A DNA stretch of 64,000 nucleotides from Strongylocentrotus droebachiensis (GCA_035222895.1 JAVYIG010001614.1:246001-310000), one strand, 5' to 3'. Counted from the stretch's first letter, positions 46,721-59,800 are shown. The notes: generated by a model from the letters alone, not told the origin. Program-made: numbers and translations.

Positions 46721-47497
46721 GCAAAGCGTGTCAATTTTCCAAGTGAAATATCTTGCTTGATTTAATACCTTTGAGCGCATGCATGTTCATGGTTTTCTGT
46801 GATCAATTTTGCAATTTGACCTCTAATTTAACCCATTAGTGAAATTCATCGCTTTGACCAGTTCTCACCTTTAAAGCAGTCCCTACACGTAACGAGACAC
46901 GTTCCGCCCTCGTTCTATTGTTATTTCAGTGTGGCACCTGTAAGGCTAAAAATTAGAGCCCATTATTAAACGTCAAACAAATATAAAACATGAAATAGAC
47001 AAAGTAAAAATGGACTTGAATATTTACTTTTCTTGGGGGACATCGCGCCTTTGAATGTTTTTTGAAACAGATATATGGCGCCATACAAATGCTGTTCATC
47101 ATCATCATCATCTCTTACCTCCTTTCGTTTTTACGCCACCCTTATTTCTCTTTGTTTGCATTTTGCTTACAATAGCCTTTGAGTGACAAGTCGAAACCCC
47201 TAATCTCTATCATTTCATTGGCGCCTTGTCTGGGGGAAATTGAAACAAAGTTTCAAAACGTCTATAGAATAGGAACGTGAGATACAACAAAGAATAACCG
47301 TGCGGAGATGCGTTGTTTTTGCCATTCATTTTCTTTAGAACTCTTTTTCTAACATGGAATTAATTTTGCTATGACTGACATGATTAACCGGATGGAAACA
47401 TGAAGGTATGCTTACTTGACATTATTTGTACCCAAGACAGGTCTCAGTCTTCGGATGTTTGCTCTTGGTTTTTGATGTTTTGATTTCAATAAAATCC

Positions 47498-47532
<35 letters not shown>

Positions 47533-48980
47533 ATATTAACCAACACGAAAAAGCCAACAAAAAGCCGATATTGGCGTTGGCTGGAATAAAACGTATAAGT
47601 CGGTATCTCGTTTTTCAACGGCTGGTTCAAAATTACCGAATATTAATTTTGTGTGGCACAAAACAAGAAACTAACCAAAAATAGGAACCGAGGTTGAGAG
47701 GTAAAAGGATGAAGAAAGAATTAGGAATTAGAAAATGAAACCAGTGTGAACAGCATTAATACAGGAGCATAATAAAACGTGTTAAAAAAATAGAGAGAAA
47801 ATGATGACTGTTGCGAATTGAATGCCATAGATTAGGGGAATAATGCTGGATCGAGAGTGAAATAGTCCCTTTGACACCCTTTCCCTTCTTTCTTTTGAAT
47901 TCTCTTTCTTCACCAGTTATGGAGAGGGGGAGGGGCAAGTGCCCCGTGATCCCGCCCCCCCCCCCCCCTCACGTAGGCATCTACTGACTACGGGAACATG
48001 TGCAAAAATGTTTTTTCACTGCCATAAGATTGATAACACGCCACTGAGCAAGGAATTAATTGAGAACAACAACAAATAATGATTTAAAAAATATATAAGC
48101 CTACATGTACATGTGATACTTTATCACTGGTATATATAGGCCTATAAGAATTTTGTCAAAACTCATCATACATCATCAAATATATATGTTTGTGTCTTTG
48201 TTTCTTGTTGTTTCTTGTTTATGTATTTGTCTATAATTATATCGCTTTTTTGTTGTTGGGGGGGGGGGGGGGGTTGGTTGGTTGTTTATCCGTTTGTTTA
48301 TGTGTTTGCACAGAGGTTCTTTTAATTGTGATTGGCTTTGCTCTCCTGGGGACGTGCATTGCAAAATTGTAAGGAAAATAGTTTGATTGTTTGAAAAAAA
48401 TATAACTAATTCTATTTTAAAAAATATTTTTCGAAAATTATGCCTTCGGATCAAACGCACCTTTGCGGTATCGATTCTACAGGGGGCTGGGGAAGCTACC
48501 CCCAAGTTTCTTTATTATAAATAAGTTTAAGCAAGGCAAATGTATACAAACGAATGCAAAGGCACATAAGCCCCCAGCCCCCCCCCCCCCCCCCCCTCCA
48601 ATGTATAATATTTCGTCAACCGTCGAAGGACTATTTCCCTACTTTTTATTCTTATATATTATGACTTTCGACTTTTCAGCCTAAAACAAGTCGACACACG
48701 TGAACTTTGAAGTATGAACATATATATATATATATATATATACTGTATATATATTCTTATTTTCTGCACCTTCTGTAGAATGATGAACCATTGTACATGT
48801 ACCATGTTTTGGGTTTTCCGGAAAATGAATCTTCAGAATATCGAACTATCGGAATAATGAAACTTCGAAGTAATGCAACTAACCTATTGTTCAAAATGAT
48901 GAACCACTTGGTTTGAACAATTCTGTTCTTTTATTATTTATTCATTCATTTTATTTTAACTGTGAACCTTCGGAAAAACA

Positions 48981-49930
48981 AATGCCCCTAGCCCTATAGA
49001 TATCAGCAAAACAAAAGTCTTGTGCCAGATAACTCTCTTGCCAAACAGTTCGAAATATCTAAACTATTTTATATATGTTTTAAAACAGTTTTTACTGCAT
49101 GTAAAACACTAACGAAACCGACTCTTGTCTTCCGGAAAGCAAATCTCTTCACTTTAAAAGAGTTCAAGTATTTTGAGATTGTTCTCTTCTTCAAATTGAT
49201 ACTCACGTGATATTAGTCAAGGGCCAGACCAAAGTATTTTAAACGATTAGTTTTGCTTTCCAATCCTTTTTTTTGTTAACATACAGAGTTTTTTTTTTTT
49301 AAATGCCCCTAGCCCTATAGATATCAGCAAAACAAAAGTCTTGTGCCAGATAACTCTCTTGCCAAACAGTTCGAAATATCTAAACTATTTTATATATGTT
49401 TTAAAACAGTTTTTACTGCATGTAAAACACTAACGAAACCGACTCTTGTCTTCCGGAAAGCAAATCTCTTCACCTTAAAAGAGTTCAAGTATTTTGAGAT
49501 TGTTCTCTTCTTCAAATTGATACTCACGTGATATTAGTCAAGGGCCAGACCAAAGTATTTTAAACGATTAGTTTTGCTTTCCAATCCTTTTTTTTGTTAA
49601 CATACAGAGTTTTTTTTTTTTAAATGCCCCTAGCCCTATAGATATCAGCAAAACAAAAGTCTTGTGCCAGATAACTCTCTTGCCAAACAGTTCGAAATAT
49701 CTAAATTATTTTATATATGTTTTAAAACAGTTTTTACTGCATGTAAAACACTAACGAAACCGACTCTTGTCTTCCGGAAAGCAAATCTCTTCACCTTAAA
49801 AGAGTTCAAGTATTTTGAGATTGTTCTCTTCTTCAAATTGATACTTACGTGATATTAGTCCAGGGCCAGACCAAAGTATTTTAAACGATTAGTTTTGCTT
49901 TCCAATCCTTTTTTTTTTAACGTACAGAGT
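48981..49930 (+). repeat. Three tandem 321-base copies in Sushi copy B
   Basis: AATGCCCCTAGCCCTATAGA starts at 48981, 49302 and 49623, exactly 321 apart, with very few differences. Copy A has one diverged unit at about 14770-15030, so the amplification is local and recent. Confidence 0.95.
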
Positions 49931-50272
49931 ATATAATTTCATCTAAACACCTCATACACTCAGGCAGTCACATGCACAAATCAAAAATTGTGTTTTTTAA
50001 GAACACGACGGCCCAGGCGTGTCAGAAATTCGGGGAACAGATTTGACACCCCACCCTTCCCTCTTTAGACCTCAGCACGCCCATATAGGCCTACGCCCCC
50101 TTACCGTATATTTAACTGGGTAACTGGGGAAAATATGATATATTTGCCCAGTTATTATTTTCTATTTATCATACGGATCATAGTAAAATAGAGCGGCGAA
50201 AAGAGGAAGATGTGGGGCCCAGACACCACCCACTTCCGTTGTCATAGCAGCAGCTGTCCCTACGTCTTCTAA

Positions 50273-50683
50273 GGGCGCGTTTATGCTTGATTTTGAAGGT
50301 AGAATGAACGATTTGTAACGCTCATCGTAAACGCTCATCGTAATCGCAGTTCCACGGTGTACTGTTTATGCTCACTTCTCTGGCTCCTCCAGGCAATTCT
50401 CCGTGATTGGCCTTAATTGGCCTTGTAGCTGGATTCGCAAACTTGCACTGCGCATATACGTAGACCATGGTCCATGCGTAGACCCACTAGAGGTCAGTGC
50501 GTTGACCCCATTTAAACGCGTTTACAAATTGTAAACGCATCTTTTTGTGAGTTTACGATCGGCGATCGTGATCGCCGTTTTTCGGTGATTCTACAAAAGT
50601 GAGCATGGACGCAACCGTGTTTTAAACTAAACGCGTAACAGATGCCTGATTCTGGCCAGAAAAAGTTAAGCATAAACACGCCC
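50273..50683. mobile_element. MITE disrupting an exon of Sushi copy B
   Basis: Ends GGGCGCGTTTATGCTTGA and TTAAGCATAAACACGCCC are imperfect inverted repeats, and subterminal AAACGCGTTTA-type words recur. Comparison with copy A shows the exon continuing on both sides, so this is an insertion. Confidence 0.8.
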
Positions 50684-51637
50684 AAAGACCGATAATGATC
50701 AGAGATCACAAGATAGGCGTGACACAACTTAGTTTTCTATTTTTCCCTTCTTCTTAATATCAATTACGCCTTCATCATGAACGGTCCACTTACAAACAAA
50801 CATGCACATACAAAAAGTTTAAAGTTAGCGTTGGCAAAGAAAGGGAGAAGGAGAGGGGAGAGAGGGAGGGAGAGAGAGAGAGAGAGAGAGAGAAAGGGGA
50901 GCAAGATACTTTCTAGTGAATGATGACAGATTTTGGGCCTCAACAAAATATTGGGGCAGAAGTATATGCCCCCCCCCCCCCCTATTTCAAAAAACTTACG
51001 GCGACGTATTCATTTTTCGTTTTCAAGTGTATATCTGAGACACTTAAAAGGAGACTAGGACTCAAAATACCAACCACTTCGATAACTGAATTGATTTGTG
51101 TGTTTTTGGTCCAATAAATACTTGCTTAAAGGTTCGTATTTTTTGGCCAATCTTGCGTTCAGTCTTTCTGTTGTTCTTCTTTATATTTTGTATCTAATAA
51201 TCCCGTCCCTACTCTGCCCTTCCCCTCTATTTCTGTCTCTTTCTGTCTCTCTGTGTCTCTGTATTTGCGCCCCCCCCCCCCCTCTCTCTCTCTCTCTCTC
51301 TTTCTCTTTCTCTCTCTATTTCTGCCTCTCTCTCTCTCTCTCTCTCCTCTCTGTACAGATTCTCGAGTATGAACACATTCCGTTCCAGTCCTGATCAGTC
51401 TTGCAGCAATTTGGAGAGAAGACGGCATGTCGGCAAAACTTTCATTGAAATAATTTCATACATCAAGATAACACGAAATGCACCCTGATATTATGTACGA
51501 ATTTGGTTGTTTATTAGATATGATGATGATCAATTTTAATGATAATGATAATAATAATGATTATGATAAAAATTATGATAATAATAATAATAATAATACA
51601 ATTAATAATAACAACGATAACGATAATGATACTACTA

Positions 51638-51897
51638 CAGGGGCGAATCCAGCTTTTTATAAAGGGGGGGTTGGGGTGGTATGCGAGGGAGCGTAGCGAC
51701 CGAGTCCAAGCGAGCGGAGCGAGCGAGGGGGGAGGGTGTGGGAGGGGGTGTCCCCCCTCCCACAGTAGGGAAAAATTTTGAAAATCTGTGTGTGAAAATG
51801 GCGTTTTCTTGCGATAAGATTTTAAAAAATGGTCCCCGGATTTTTTTTTGGGGGGGGTTGCAACCCCCCCAACCCCCCCCCCCTAGATCCGCCACTG
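51638..51897. mobile_element. hAT-type MITE, second copy
   Basis: CAGGGGCGAATCCAG and CTAGATCCGCCACTG ends. Flanks TACTACTA and TACTATTA form a near-perfect 8-base duplication in a CTA-repeat area. Confidence 0.7.
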
Positions 51898-52842
51898 TAC
51901 TATTACTTCTCCCTCTACTACTACTCACTGCGTCTTCTTCTTTTTCTTCTTCTACTGATACTACCACTAAATCAGAAAAATCAAAATTGAACTATGGGCG
52001 GCAACAAAAAAATAACACCAGCTTTCTACCTGATGAGCTCTTTTGTACATATACAGCTTAACTGGTATAATAATAATAATAATGGTTTAATGAAGCCACT
52101 TTCAGGAATATTTCAAGTTCAGTCATTGTAAATGGGTGGATATCAGAAACTTTCCCAGTCAAGAGAAACATTACTGTGCATTTTGGCAGCTAAATTCATG
52201 GCTAATAGAGTAAGGAAAAATAATATCATTCAGAAATTTGATTTTAAAGGGTGCCACTCTACACTTAAACTTTTACAATATGCTGACGACACCTTGTTCT
52301 TTGTTAGAAATAAAAATTATCTAGAGAATATAATAGATGAATTGGACTTAGGCCTATTTGGAAAAGTCGCAGGCCCGAAATTAAATAAAGATAAAACTGT
52401 TCTTTTCTGGATTGGAGAAAAGGTGGTCTCTTCGATCTTGATCTTTGTTGGTCAACAGAACCTGTACAGTACTTAAGATTTTCTATTTCTGCAGACTTAT
52501 ATTATACTACAAAATTGAGTTGGGAAAATAAATTGACGAAACTACAGAAACTCCTGGATAACTGGAGGAGCAGAAACCTCACAATGCTCGGAAGAATCAC
52601 TGGTGTTAAATCACTGGCTTTAAGTTTAATAGTTGATTTGATGAAGGTAGACACGACTCCACCAAGGTGTCTGCAGAAATTGAATAAATTAGTTTTCAAT
52701 TTTATTTGGAAATCCAAAATCGACAAGGTAAAACGGTCCATCCTTACTCAAGATTATAGCCAAGGGGTGTTACATAATGGTTAACATTGAGAAACAGATA
52801 CTGAGTTTTCGTTTAAAGGGAGGCTTTACTACTTCAGCAAGA

Positions 52843-53020
52843 AGGGATTAGACCACACAGCGAGCCAGCGAGGTCACTGTGACAGGTGGCTATCTCATTA
52901 ACTCAGCTCTCATTTAACATAAGAAAAAGAGGATCATGGGGGACCAACAGGCACCGATTGGGGAAGTTTTCTATAAAGAGGGAGCAAGTAGCTACAAGTA
53001 TGACAGTGTGCCTTTAAGAT
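52843..53020. mobile_element. About 165-base dispersed element, copy 3
   Basis: GGATTAGACCACACAGCGAG to GTGTGCCTTTAAG, with a small internal duplication (GCGAGCCAGCGAG). Inserted in the LINE remnant. Confidence 0.7.
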
Positions 53021-53553
53021 GGCTTGGTAGATTATTGGATGACAGTACAGATCCATGGAAAGATATGTCTAATTATTGGTTTGATCTAGTCGGTGGCGTA
53101 AATCTTCTGTTAAACTGTAACTATGACCATAAATTATTCGATGTCCAGAAATTGCAATCTCCTCATTTCTATCTAAAATTATTACAAGCCTGGAATTATG
53201 TGAAAGGTTTACTTGTAGTGAAAATTATTCTGTTCAAGATACGTTTTTTCATAGGCAAATAGTATGGCATAACAACGATATTGTTTTTAATACGAAGTCT
53301 TTGTTTCACGCAGATTGGTTTGGTTGTGGAATAATTTATCTAAAGGACATCTTTGAAGAAAGATAGTTTTTGTCTATTAAAGACCTGTCAGTACGCCTTG
53401 AGACAAAAAAAAAAAGCAAGCAAAATCTTTTATTCGATTATACTAAATTGAAGAAAGCTATTCCAAAGATATGGTTCAGTGATCTTACACAGGAAGAAAC
53501 TGCATATGAATCTGTATATTATACTCACTCTCTAGAAATTCTCTATTTCAAAT

Positions 53554-54722
53554 GGGCCGTATGCATAAAAAGTAGCAATTGCTTGTGCTAGCCTTTTACT
53601 TGAATCCGTATGCATAAACATAAGCAATTGCTTGCAAGCAAATGCTTTTGCTAGCAAGCACAAGCAATTGCTTGATGTCCGCAAGCAATTGCTTAAAAAC
53701 GTATGCATAAAACGAACCTTTTGCTTGTTCTTATAAGCAATTGCTTACGTTTTTTCAAGCTCCGTCATAGCAGCTTGAGCTCTTGCTTAATCGGGACGTT
53801 CGCGGTTAAGCATCATGTTTATGCTCGTTAGAGAAAAACCAAAGTTGTACAGGAGTAGAATAAATCGAGAAGAAATTGCTCCTGAGACCTATCGGAAACT
53901 ATTCCGTTTCGACAAAGAGAACGTTGAGTGGTTAGCACACAGGTTCATACCTGAACATGATGAAAAACGGGGAGGATGTCTGACAACGGTGGAGAGCATG
54001 GAGGCCACGCTCCACTACTTGGCGGATCCGGGTTACCAAACAACAGTGAATACACTACGAGTATGCGAAACCCGCCTTTGTTCTCCCATGAATGATGTTC
54101 GCACCGGCGTGACGTCGCTATTGTTGAGATCGAATTGCTTGCTGGAGGCAAGCAAAAGGTTTGAGCACAAGCAAAATGTTATGCATACGGATTTAAGCAA
54201 TTCCCGCTACCCCAAATAGCGATTCTGCCGAGATCCGGGGAAAATCCTGAAAACGCGCATTGCATTATGGGATAGCTTTTCGACATTACAGCTTCCTGTG
54301 CAGGCGCTATATTACTAGGCGCGATAGCGTATGCACCGAATATGTCGTCTGCTCGGTCTTGTTTTTTTTCGCAAATATTTCAACGTTTATTTGAACATTT
54401 CATTCGTTGTTTTTTGCGTCTTTTGACATCAGTGACGATGGTTTTCTTTTGTGAGGCTGCACAGTGCTGGGCTCATGATTCCAAGCGTAAGAACCCTGAA
54501 AAATGGGGGTGGATGAAGGCCGTGACTTGGGATGGGACTCTATACCGGAAGTTGTAGTGACGACCCGAGAGAGTGAAAATTACCTCGTCTCGCGAATTTC
54601 GAGATTTTCGTACCTATTTAGGGTAGCGAGAATTGCTTGAGCTTGATCTTTTGCTTGACAAGCAATTGCTTGTGCTTGAAGCAATTGCTTGCAAGCAATT
54701 GCTATTTTTATGCATACGGCCC
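53554..54722 (+). mobile_element. PIF/Harbinger-like transposon, internally deleted
   Basis: Terminal inverted repeats GGGCCGTATGCATAAAAA and TTTTTATGCATACGGCCC frame 1169 bases. The 134-codon frame at 53815-54219 begins like Harbinger transposases (YRKLFRFDKENVEWLAHRF, then LTTVESMEATLHYLADPGYQ), but the DDE catalytic part is gone. A second frame at 54438-54557 (FCEAAQCWAHDSKRKNPEKW) is unrecognised. Both subterminal zones are arrays of the palindrome AAGCAATTGCTT, probable transposase-binding sites. Nested in a LINE. Confidence 0.75.
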
Positions 54723-54902
54723 AGTGTCTTTACTTATCAGTGACGTAAGCAGCAAACGTTTCTACAATCTGATATCTTTTAAATCAAACATTCAACAACA
54801 TATGCTGTCTTTTGGGGGAAAATATGCTACAAATAAATTTTGACTGGTCTTCAAAAGGAATTTAACATAATAAGGGAACATCGCTTAAAGATAAAGACTA
54901 GT

Positions 54903-55285
54903 TATGGTCATGCGATTGCATTGTGAAAGAAACGTTGTGGAATCGATCAGAAAAGGTTGATCATATAGCATATAAGTATTGGTGTGTACTGCAAGGTTCT
55001 GGAATCATCAACATAATAACAAATTTGGCCCAGTCTTCGTAAAGTTACAAGCACTGTACACAGAAAGATGTATATGGGACTACGCACAAGTGCGCAACAC
55101 GTGCGTTTATCTCTCACATCCCAATAGATAAACTAATTTACCAAATATATCAATTAGTAGGCGGTTTCCCGGCAAAATTGTTATCATCATGTATTAGTCA
55201 AAACATATTCTTTCACATGATTGGTAATTAGAGCTTCCATTTCATTTTTTGAAATTGGGGCGTTTCCAATACTGGTCTTTACCTT
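54903..55285. repeat. Dispersed repeat, second copy
   Basis: Copy of 4656-4990 with an extra block containing CTACGCACAAGTGCGCAACA. Confidence 0.6.
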
Positions 55286-55899
55286 TAATGGAGTTTTATT
55301 TTAAATTGCTTTACAATATACTACCTGTTAGAAACAATCTTTACAAATGAAGATTAGCAGACGACAGATACTGTTCCCAGTGCCATGTCATAGAGGACAT
55401 AGTGCATGTGTTTATCGATTGTGAACATAATAAGAATTTCTCTGATTATATCAAACATGTTGTGAAGTACACTTTTAATATTGATTTTGTCATGGATATA
55501 TTATATTGTTTACTTAAATTTGATATTGACAGAGAGATATACGTTGTAACAACGATCGCATTCTGATGTATCTACAAAATGTTAGTCATCCGAAATAAGA
55601 ATGGATTTAATGAAAACATTTCAAACTAAGATACGTATTTGAAAGAGAAATCAAAAACAGAATTGTTGTTAATTAGAAGCATAAAAGCCTTGCCAAAGAA
55701 ACTGTTACAAGTACTTTAGATGAAAAGTAGCAAAATATTTTATAATAATAATAATAGTGGGTTCTTGTATAGTTGAGAAGAATATATGATTTCTATTGAT
55801 AACATTCAGCTTTAATGGTATTTGTTCTCACAACTTTATTTTGATGTTTGAATGTAAATAAACACCTCATTAGAGGCACACACAAAATATATAAAAATA

Positions 55900-56250
55900 A
55901 TAAAGCCACTATACTCCTCGCTGAAATTTAATATAATGTCATAGTCAGCAAACCTTTATTGAAATAATAACGATGATGATACTACTATTACTTCTCCTAC
56001 ACTCTTAAAAATACGTGGTCAAAAAATGACCACGTCGTGATTGTTTGTAAAGGTGCATGGTTGACTACCAAAACGTGGTCAAAAAATGACCACGTCGTGG
56101 TCGTGGTCGTTTTTTTTACTACGTATTTTTAAGAGTATACTACTACTACTTCTTCTTCTTCTACTGCTACTAGACTACTACTTACTAAATCAGAATATCC
56201 AAAATTGAACTATATAATAAAAATAATACCATCTTTCTACCTGATGAGCT
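55900..56250 (+). repeat. Second copy of the Sushi block's distal flank
   Basis: CTCCTCGCTGAAATTTAATA and CTTCTACTGCTACT...AAATCAGAATAT-CCAAAATTGAA match 17100-17400 behind copy A and 51900-52050 behind copy B, so the flank of copy B is partly duplicated on the far side of the LINE insertion. Contains the MITE at 56001-56136. Confidence 0.6.
56001..56136. mobile_element. Palindromic MITE with ACTCTTAAAAATACG termini
   Basis: ACTCTTAAAAATACGTGGTC and the inverted CGTATTTTTAAGAGT end frame a centre with two GTGGTCAAAAAATGACCAC hairpins. Flanked by TAC on both sides. Confidence 0.8.
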
Positions 56251-56559
56251 CTTGCCTCTGACACTCTTACCTCTGACATTTTTTTCCTCTGACATTTTTA
56301 CCTCTGAAAATTTTAACTCTTACATTTTTTCCTCTGATTTGTTCTCATTTGTTCATTCATTTCCATCTTCATATACAAACAATAGATCATTACAATACTA
56401 CACATTAAAAAAGAATACATGCAATCATACATGTTGACAGTATCAACGAGACTAAATTTTACCAGTCGAAAATTAGAAAAGGGGAACTAAAATAAGCCCA
56501 AAAAGCCTTGTAAAATAAGTTCCCTAAAAGTATACAAATTATCATTTGGTTTTTTTCAA

Positions 56560-59500
56560 CTTATTCTGTTACTGAAAGACATGTAAGCAAATCAAAAACA
56601 AACAGCGAATAAAAAAATAAGCCAGAGGAACAGCATAGTGTAAAATATGTTTATATTTTATGTCAATATTTGGACAAATACTAAATTTTCATATACTTTT
56701 TTAATACTCTGATTATTGCAAAGGGGAATATATTTTGGTAATAAAACTCCAAATCAACGGGATATAAAACCGAGGAGATTTTTCTTCATACATAAACATA
56801 ATTTCCAACGATGAAAATTGTTTCGATTTCTTGTGTTATAATTTTGAATACTAAGATTCGTAGGGAACATGTTCGAAATTGTATATGGAAGAAGGTTATG
56901 AAAATAAAGGAACCTAAGCACTGCTGTATGATATTGGTATAAATCACATATATTCAAGGTTTTGAGCTTGATAACAAGAGGAGCGGAATGAGCAAGGAAA
57001 TGGCTACTGGTACAAATACGCAGTACTTTTTTCTGTAATTTAAATAAGAGGTTCATTTTCAGTTTGCCACAGTTACCCCAGACACTGACACAATATGATA
57101 AATGTGGTAAGACAAGTGCATTATATAATGAGAACAGAGCAGGATCTGACAGATTGTATTTGAATACGATATCAACAATCTAGATACTTAACAAATAATA
57201 TTGTTCCGTATCCTATTTCAAATTACAGTCAATGTATACTCCAAGAAAATGTACAACATTCACCTTTTTCAAAGGAATAGAATCAATGCAAATTGTAATG
57301 TCACTCAACGAATTTGAAGTTTCAAACGTACTATGTAAACAAAATGTCATGAAAGTAGTCTTCTTTTTGTTTACGAGAAGTCTATTAGCCTTAGACTACT
57401 TAGAAACTTTACACAAATCAAAATTAGTATTATGTTCTAAATCTAAAACATTGGGCTGCGTATAAAATATTATTGTATCATCTGCATACACTGTAAATTC
57501 AAATTTGTCAGAGGATTTAATTATATCATTGATATATAATAGAAATAACAAGGGGTCTAGGATAGATCCTTCGGGCATACTATTTTTGTTTTACTAGGGA
57601 ACTAGAATATTCATTAAATACAGTATATTGATAGCGATTATGTAGATAACTCTTTAACCAGTGGAGTGGTATACCCCTGACACCATAGTAATCGAGCTTA
57701 TATAAAAGTGTGTCATGATTCACATCGGAAAGATCCATAAATATACCTATTCCAATTTTGTTATTTCTATGGCTGTAATTATTTTGTCCTGTAAATCTAT
57801 CAAAGCGTGCACAGTTGCATGATTTGAGCGGAATCCAAATTGATTGTTGATAATATATTTATTGCTACTGAAGTAAGAATAAAGACGTTTGAGCATACAC
57901 TTTTCTAGTATTTTTGACGGAGAAGGTAAAATTGAAATAGGCCTGTAATTTTCAAAAGCAAGACGATCATATTTTCTATAAACAGGAACAATTCTAGCGA
58001 TCTTTAGTTTATCTGGAACAATTCCAGTAGCCAAGGATTGATTAAAAATATGTGTTACTGGTTTGACAATTACATTGATAATTCTTTTTGAAATGACAGA
58101 GCTAATAGAATCAAACCCACATGAGTTGGTATTTTTTATTTTTTTAAACAATTTTCAATAATTTCACTTTCATTTATAGCTGTTAGATATTAGGAGACAG
58201 CAGTAGGATTTGTCAGATAATTGTTAAATTCTGAGGATACAAAACTGTCGTCTTCGAGCAATAAAGTAGTGGCTTTGGTACATGAGTTAATGAAATGTTT
58301 ATTAAATTAATTTGCAATTTGTTGTGGAACATCGGCACATTTATCATCATGTATAGAATACTTGGAAAGAGAACTTGTTGATTTTCTCAGTAAATTATTC
58401 AAAACCGACCATGTCCCCTTATATCATTATTATTATGCATACTTGTATCCTTCAATTTGTTAGAATAACGTAATTTTTTAGCATGTCGTAAAATCGGCTC
58501 GGTGTAAAAATGTCAGAGGAAAAAATGTCAGAGGTAAAAATGTCAGAGGTGAAATTTTTACCTCTGACATTTTTACCTCTGACATTTTTCCTCTGACATT
58601 TTTACCTCTGACATTTTTACCCCTGACATTTTTTCCTCTGACATTTTTACCTGGCACCGTAAAATCTGGTTCACTTTGTTCATACGCGTCTTGTATTTAT
58701 TCTCATGAGAAGAAGAACGATCATTCAAAAAAACCTTGTGAAGCTTAATTGTTTCTAATATAACGTAAAAGTTCTGGCATAATCCAGGGTTTACGGATAT
58801 GTGGTTTCTTTACTTTACGTTTAATATATGGTAAGTGTTTATCGAATGCATTAAGTAACTTTGATAAAAAAAAAAATCATAAGACTCATTCACATCAGAG
58901 CAACAATATATTGAGGACCAATCTGTGACAGGCATTTCCGCAATTAATGCATTAATGCCATCATTTGTAATTTTGCGAGATAATTTTTGAGTATTTGATA
59001 CTTTAATAATAATAATAATGATAATCTTTTAAAGTCCACTCCAAATTTTATTAAACCGAAACGGAAATTCTTTTTGCCCAATTTATCAATTGATCAATTT
59101 GAGAAAGATGAAAAATAGGCAGGTGGTCAGAAATGTCCACACGCAAACTCCCACTATCAACTGTAGAATTTAAAACATTGGTAAATGTATCATCAATTAT
59201 TAAGGAAGCAGTATTTACAGTAATACGAGTAGGAATTTGTATGAGGGGTACGAGGCCATAGGAAGAATTGATACTTTAAAAAATGGCAGCATCAGAATTA
59301 TTCAAATGTTTAAGAATATCAATATTAAAATCCCCTGTAATGTATAGGTTCGAATGTTCACATTTTGAGCTTACATAACATATAATCATACAAAATCAAG
59401 AATCATTAATATTACCACTTGGCTTTCTGAATATAAGACCAACTGTAGTTTTGGTTTTACATTTATTTAAGAAATCGATAAACATTATATTCATAATCAT

Positions 59501-59800
59501 TTATCTCATTCACATTACAAATAATATAATTTCTTATTCAATTTTTCAACTGATTTGATACAAAAAAAAGCTACACCTCCTCCTTGATCAAAAATTCTAT
59601 TGGAATTCAAAAATGTATAACCTTCTAGCTCAAAAAGTGAAAGTGGTAATCAGTAATCCACGTTTCAGACAATTTGAATTAACGATATAAATTTAGAAGT
59701 TCTTTCGAAATTGTTCTGAAGGCTACGAGCATTGACATGTAATATACTCAGATCATGATCAATATCAGATAACGGATTCATAAATACATTCAATGATATT
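56560..59800 (-). mobile_element. Degenerate CR1/Jockey-like LINE
   Basis: Read on the minus strand: endonuclease traces near 59440 (KTTVGLIFRKPSGN), reverse transcriptase at 58151-57747 (NYRPISILPSPSKILEKCML, QFGFRSNHATVHALIDLQ) and 57578-57396 (PEGSILDPLLFLLYINDI, FTVYADDTIIF), then the C-terminal end at 57056-56754 (LQKKVLRICTSSHFLAHSAP, IQNYNTRNRNNFH). Many frameshifts and stops. A small inverted element is inserted at 58494-58664. Confidence 0.8.
58494..58664. mobile_element. Inverted element made of a 15-base repeat
   Basis: Three copies of AAAAATGTCAGAGGT in one direction are followed by six of ACCTCTGACATTTTT in the other, framed by CGGTG and CACCG. GTAAAATC(G/T)GG occurs on both sides and is a likely target duplication. 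Loose relatives of the 15-mer are at 56255-56340. Confidence 0.7.

Larger units (their letters stand above)
47640..51394 (+). pseudogene. Sushi copy B: 5'-truncated, decayed gene
   Basis: Matches copy A from about 13540 onward. Membrane exon 48314-48368 is intact (VLLIVIGFALLGTCIAKL). Exon 4 starts at 50192 but is split by a 411-base inverted-repeat element at 50273-50683. After it the exon 4 donor reads AT instead of GT (50713-50714). The microexon 51118-51131 has an AA acceptor. The last exon 51359-51394 is open and keeps LEYEHI. No signal or Sushi exon precedes it, so it cannot make the full receptor. An intron block is triplicated at 48981-49930. Confidence 0.8.
52100..55890 (+). mobile_element. 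Degenerate L1/Tx1-like LINE, repeatedly interrupted
   Basis: Recognisable reverse transcriptase at 52140-52470 (LLQYADDTLFFVRN holds the catalytic YADD) is followed by an L1-type middle at 52515-52760 (RSRNLTMLGRITGVKSLALS), further fragments to 53590 and 54730-54900, and a Cys/His end at 55330-55440 (CSQCHVIEDIVHVFIDC). Frameshifts and stops are many. Inserted within it are the elements at 52843-53020, 53554-54722 and 54903-55285. It ends with AATAAACACCTCATTAGAGG, like the 3' end at 27110. Confidence 0.75.

Noticed and set aside
49022..49852. Three identical 62-codon frames
   Set aside because: They come from the exact 321-base tandem triplication inside an intron of Sushi copy B; copy A's unit does not keep the frame.
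48981..49930. CRISPR-like array
   Set aside because: The repeats are directly adjacent 321-base units with no short repeat/spacer structure, and this is animal DNA.
50512..50727. 71-codon minus-strand frame
   Set aside because: It falls almost wholly within the MITE that disrupts Sushi copy B and shows no domain.
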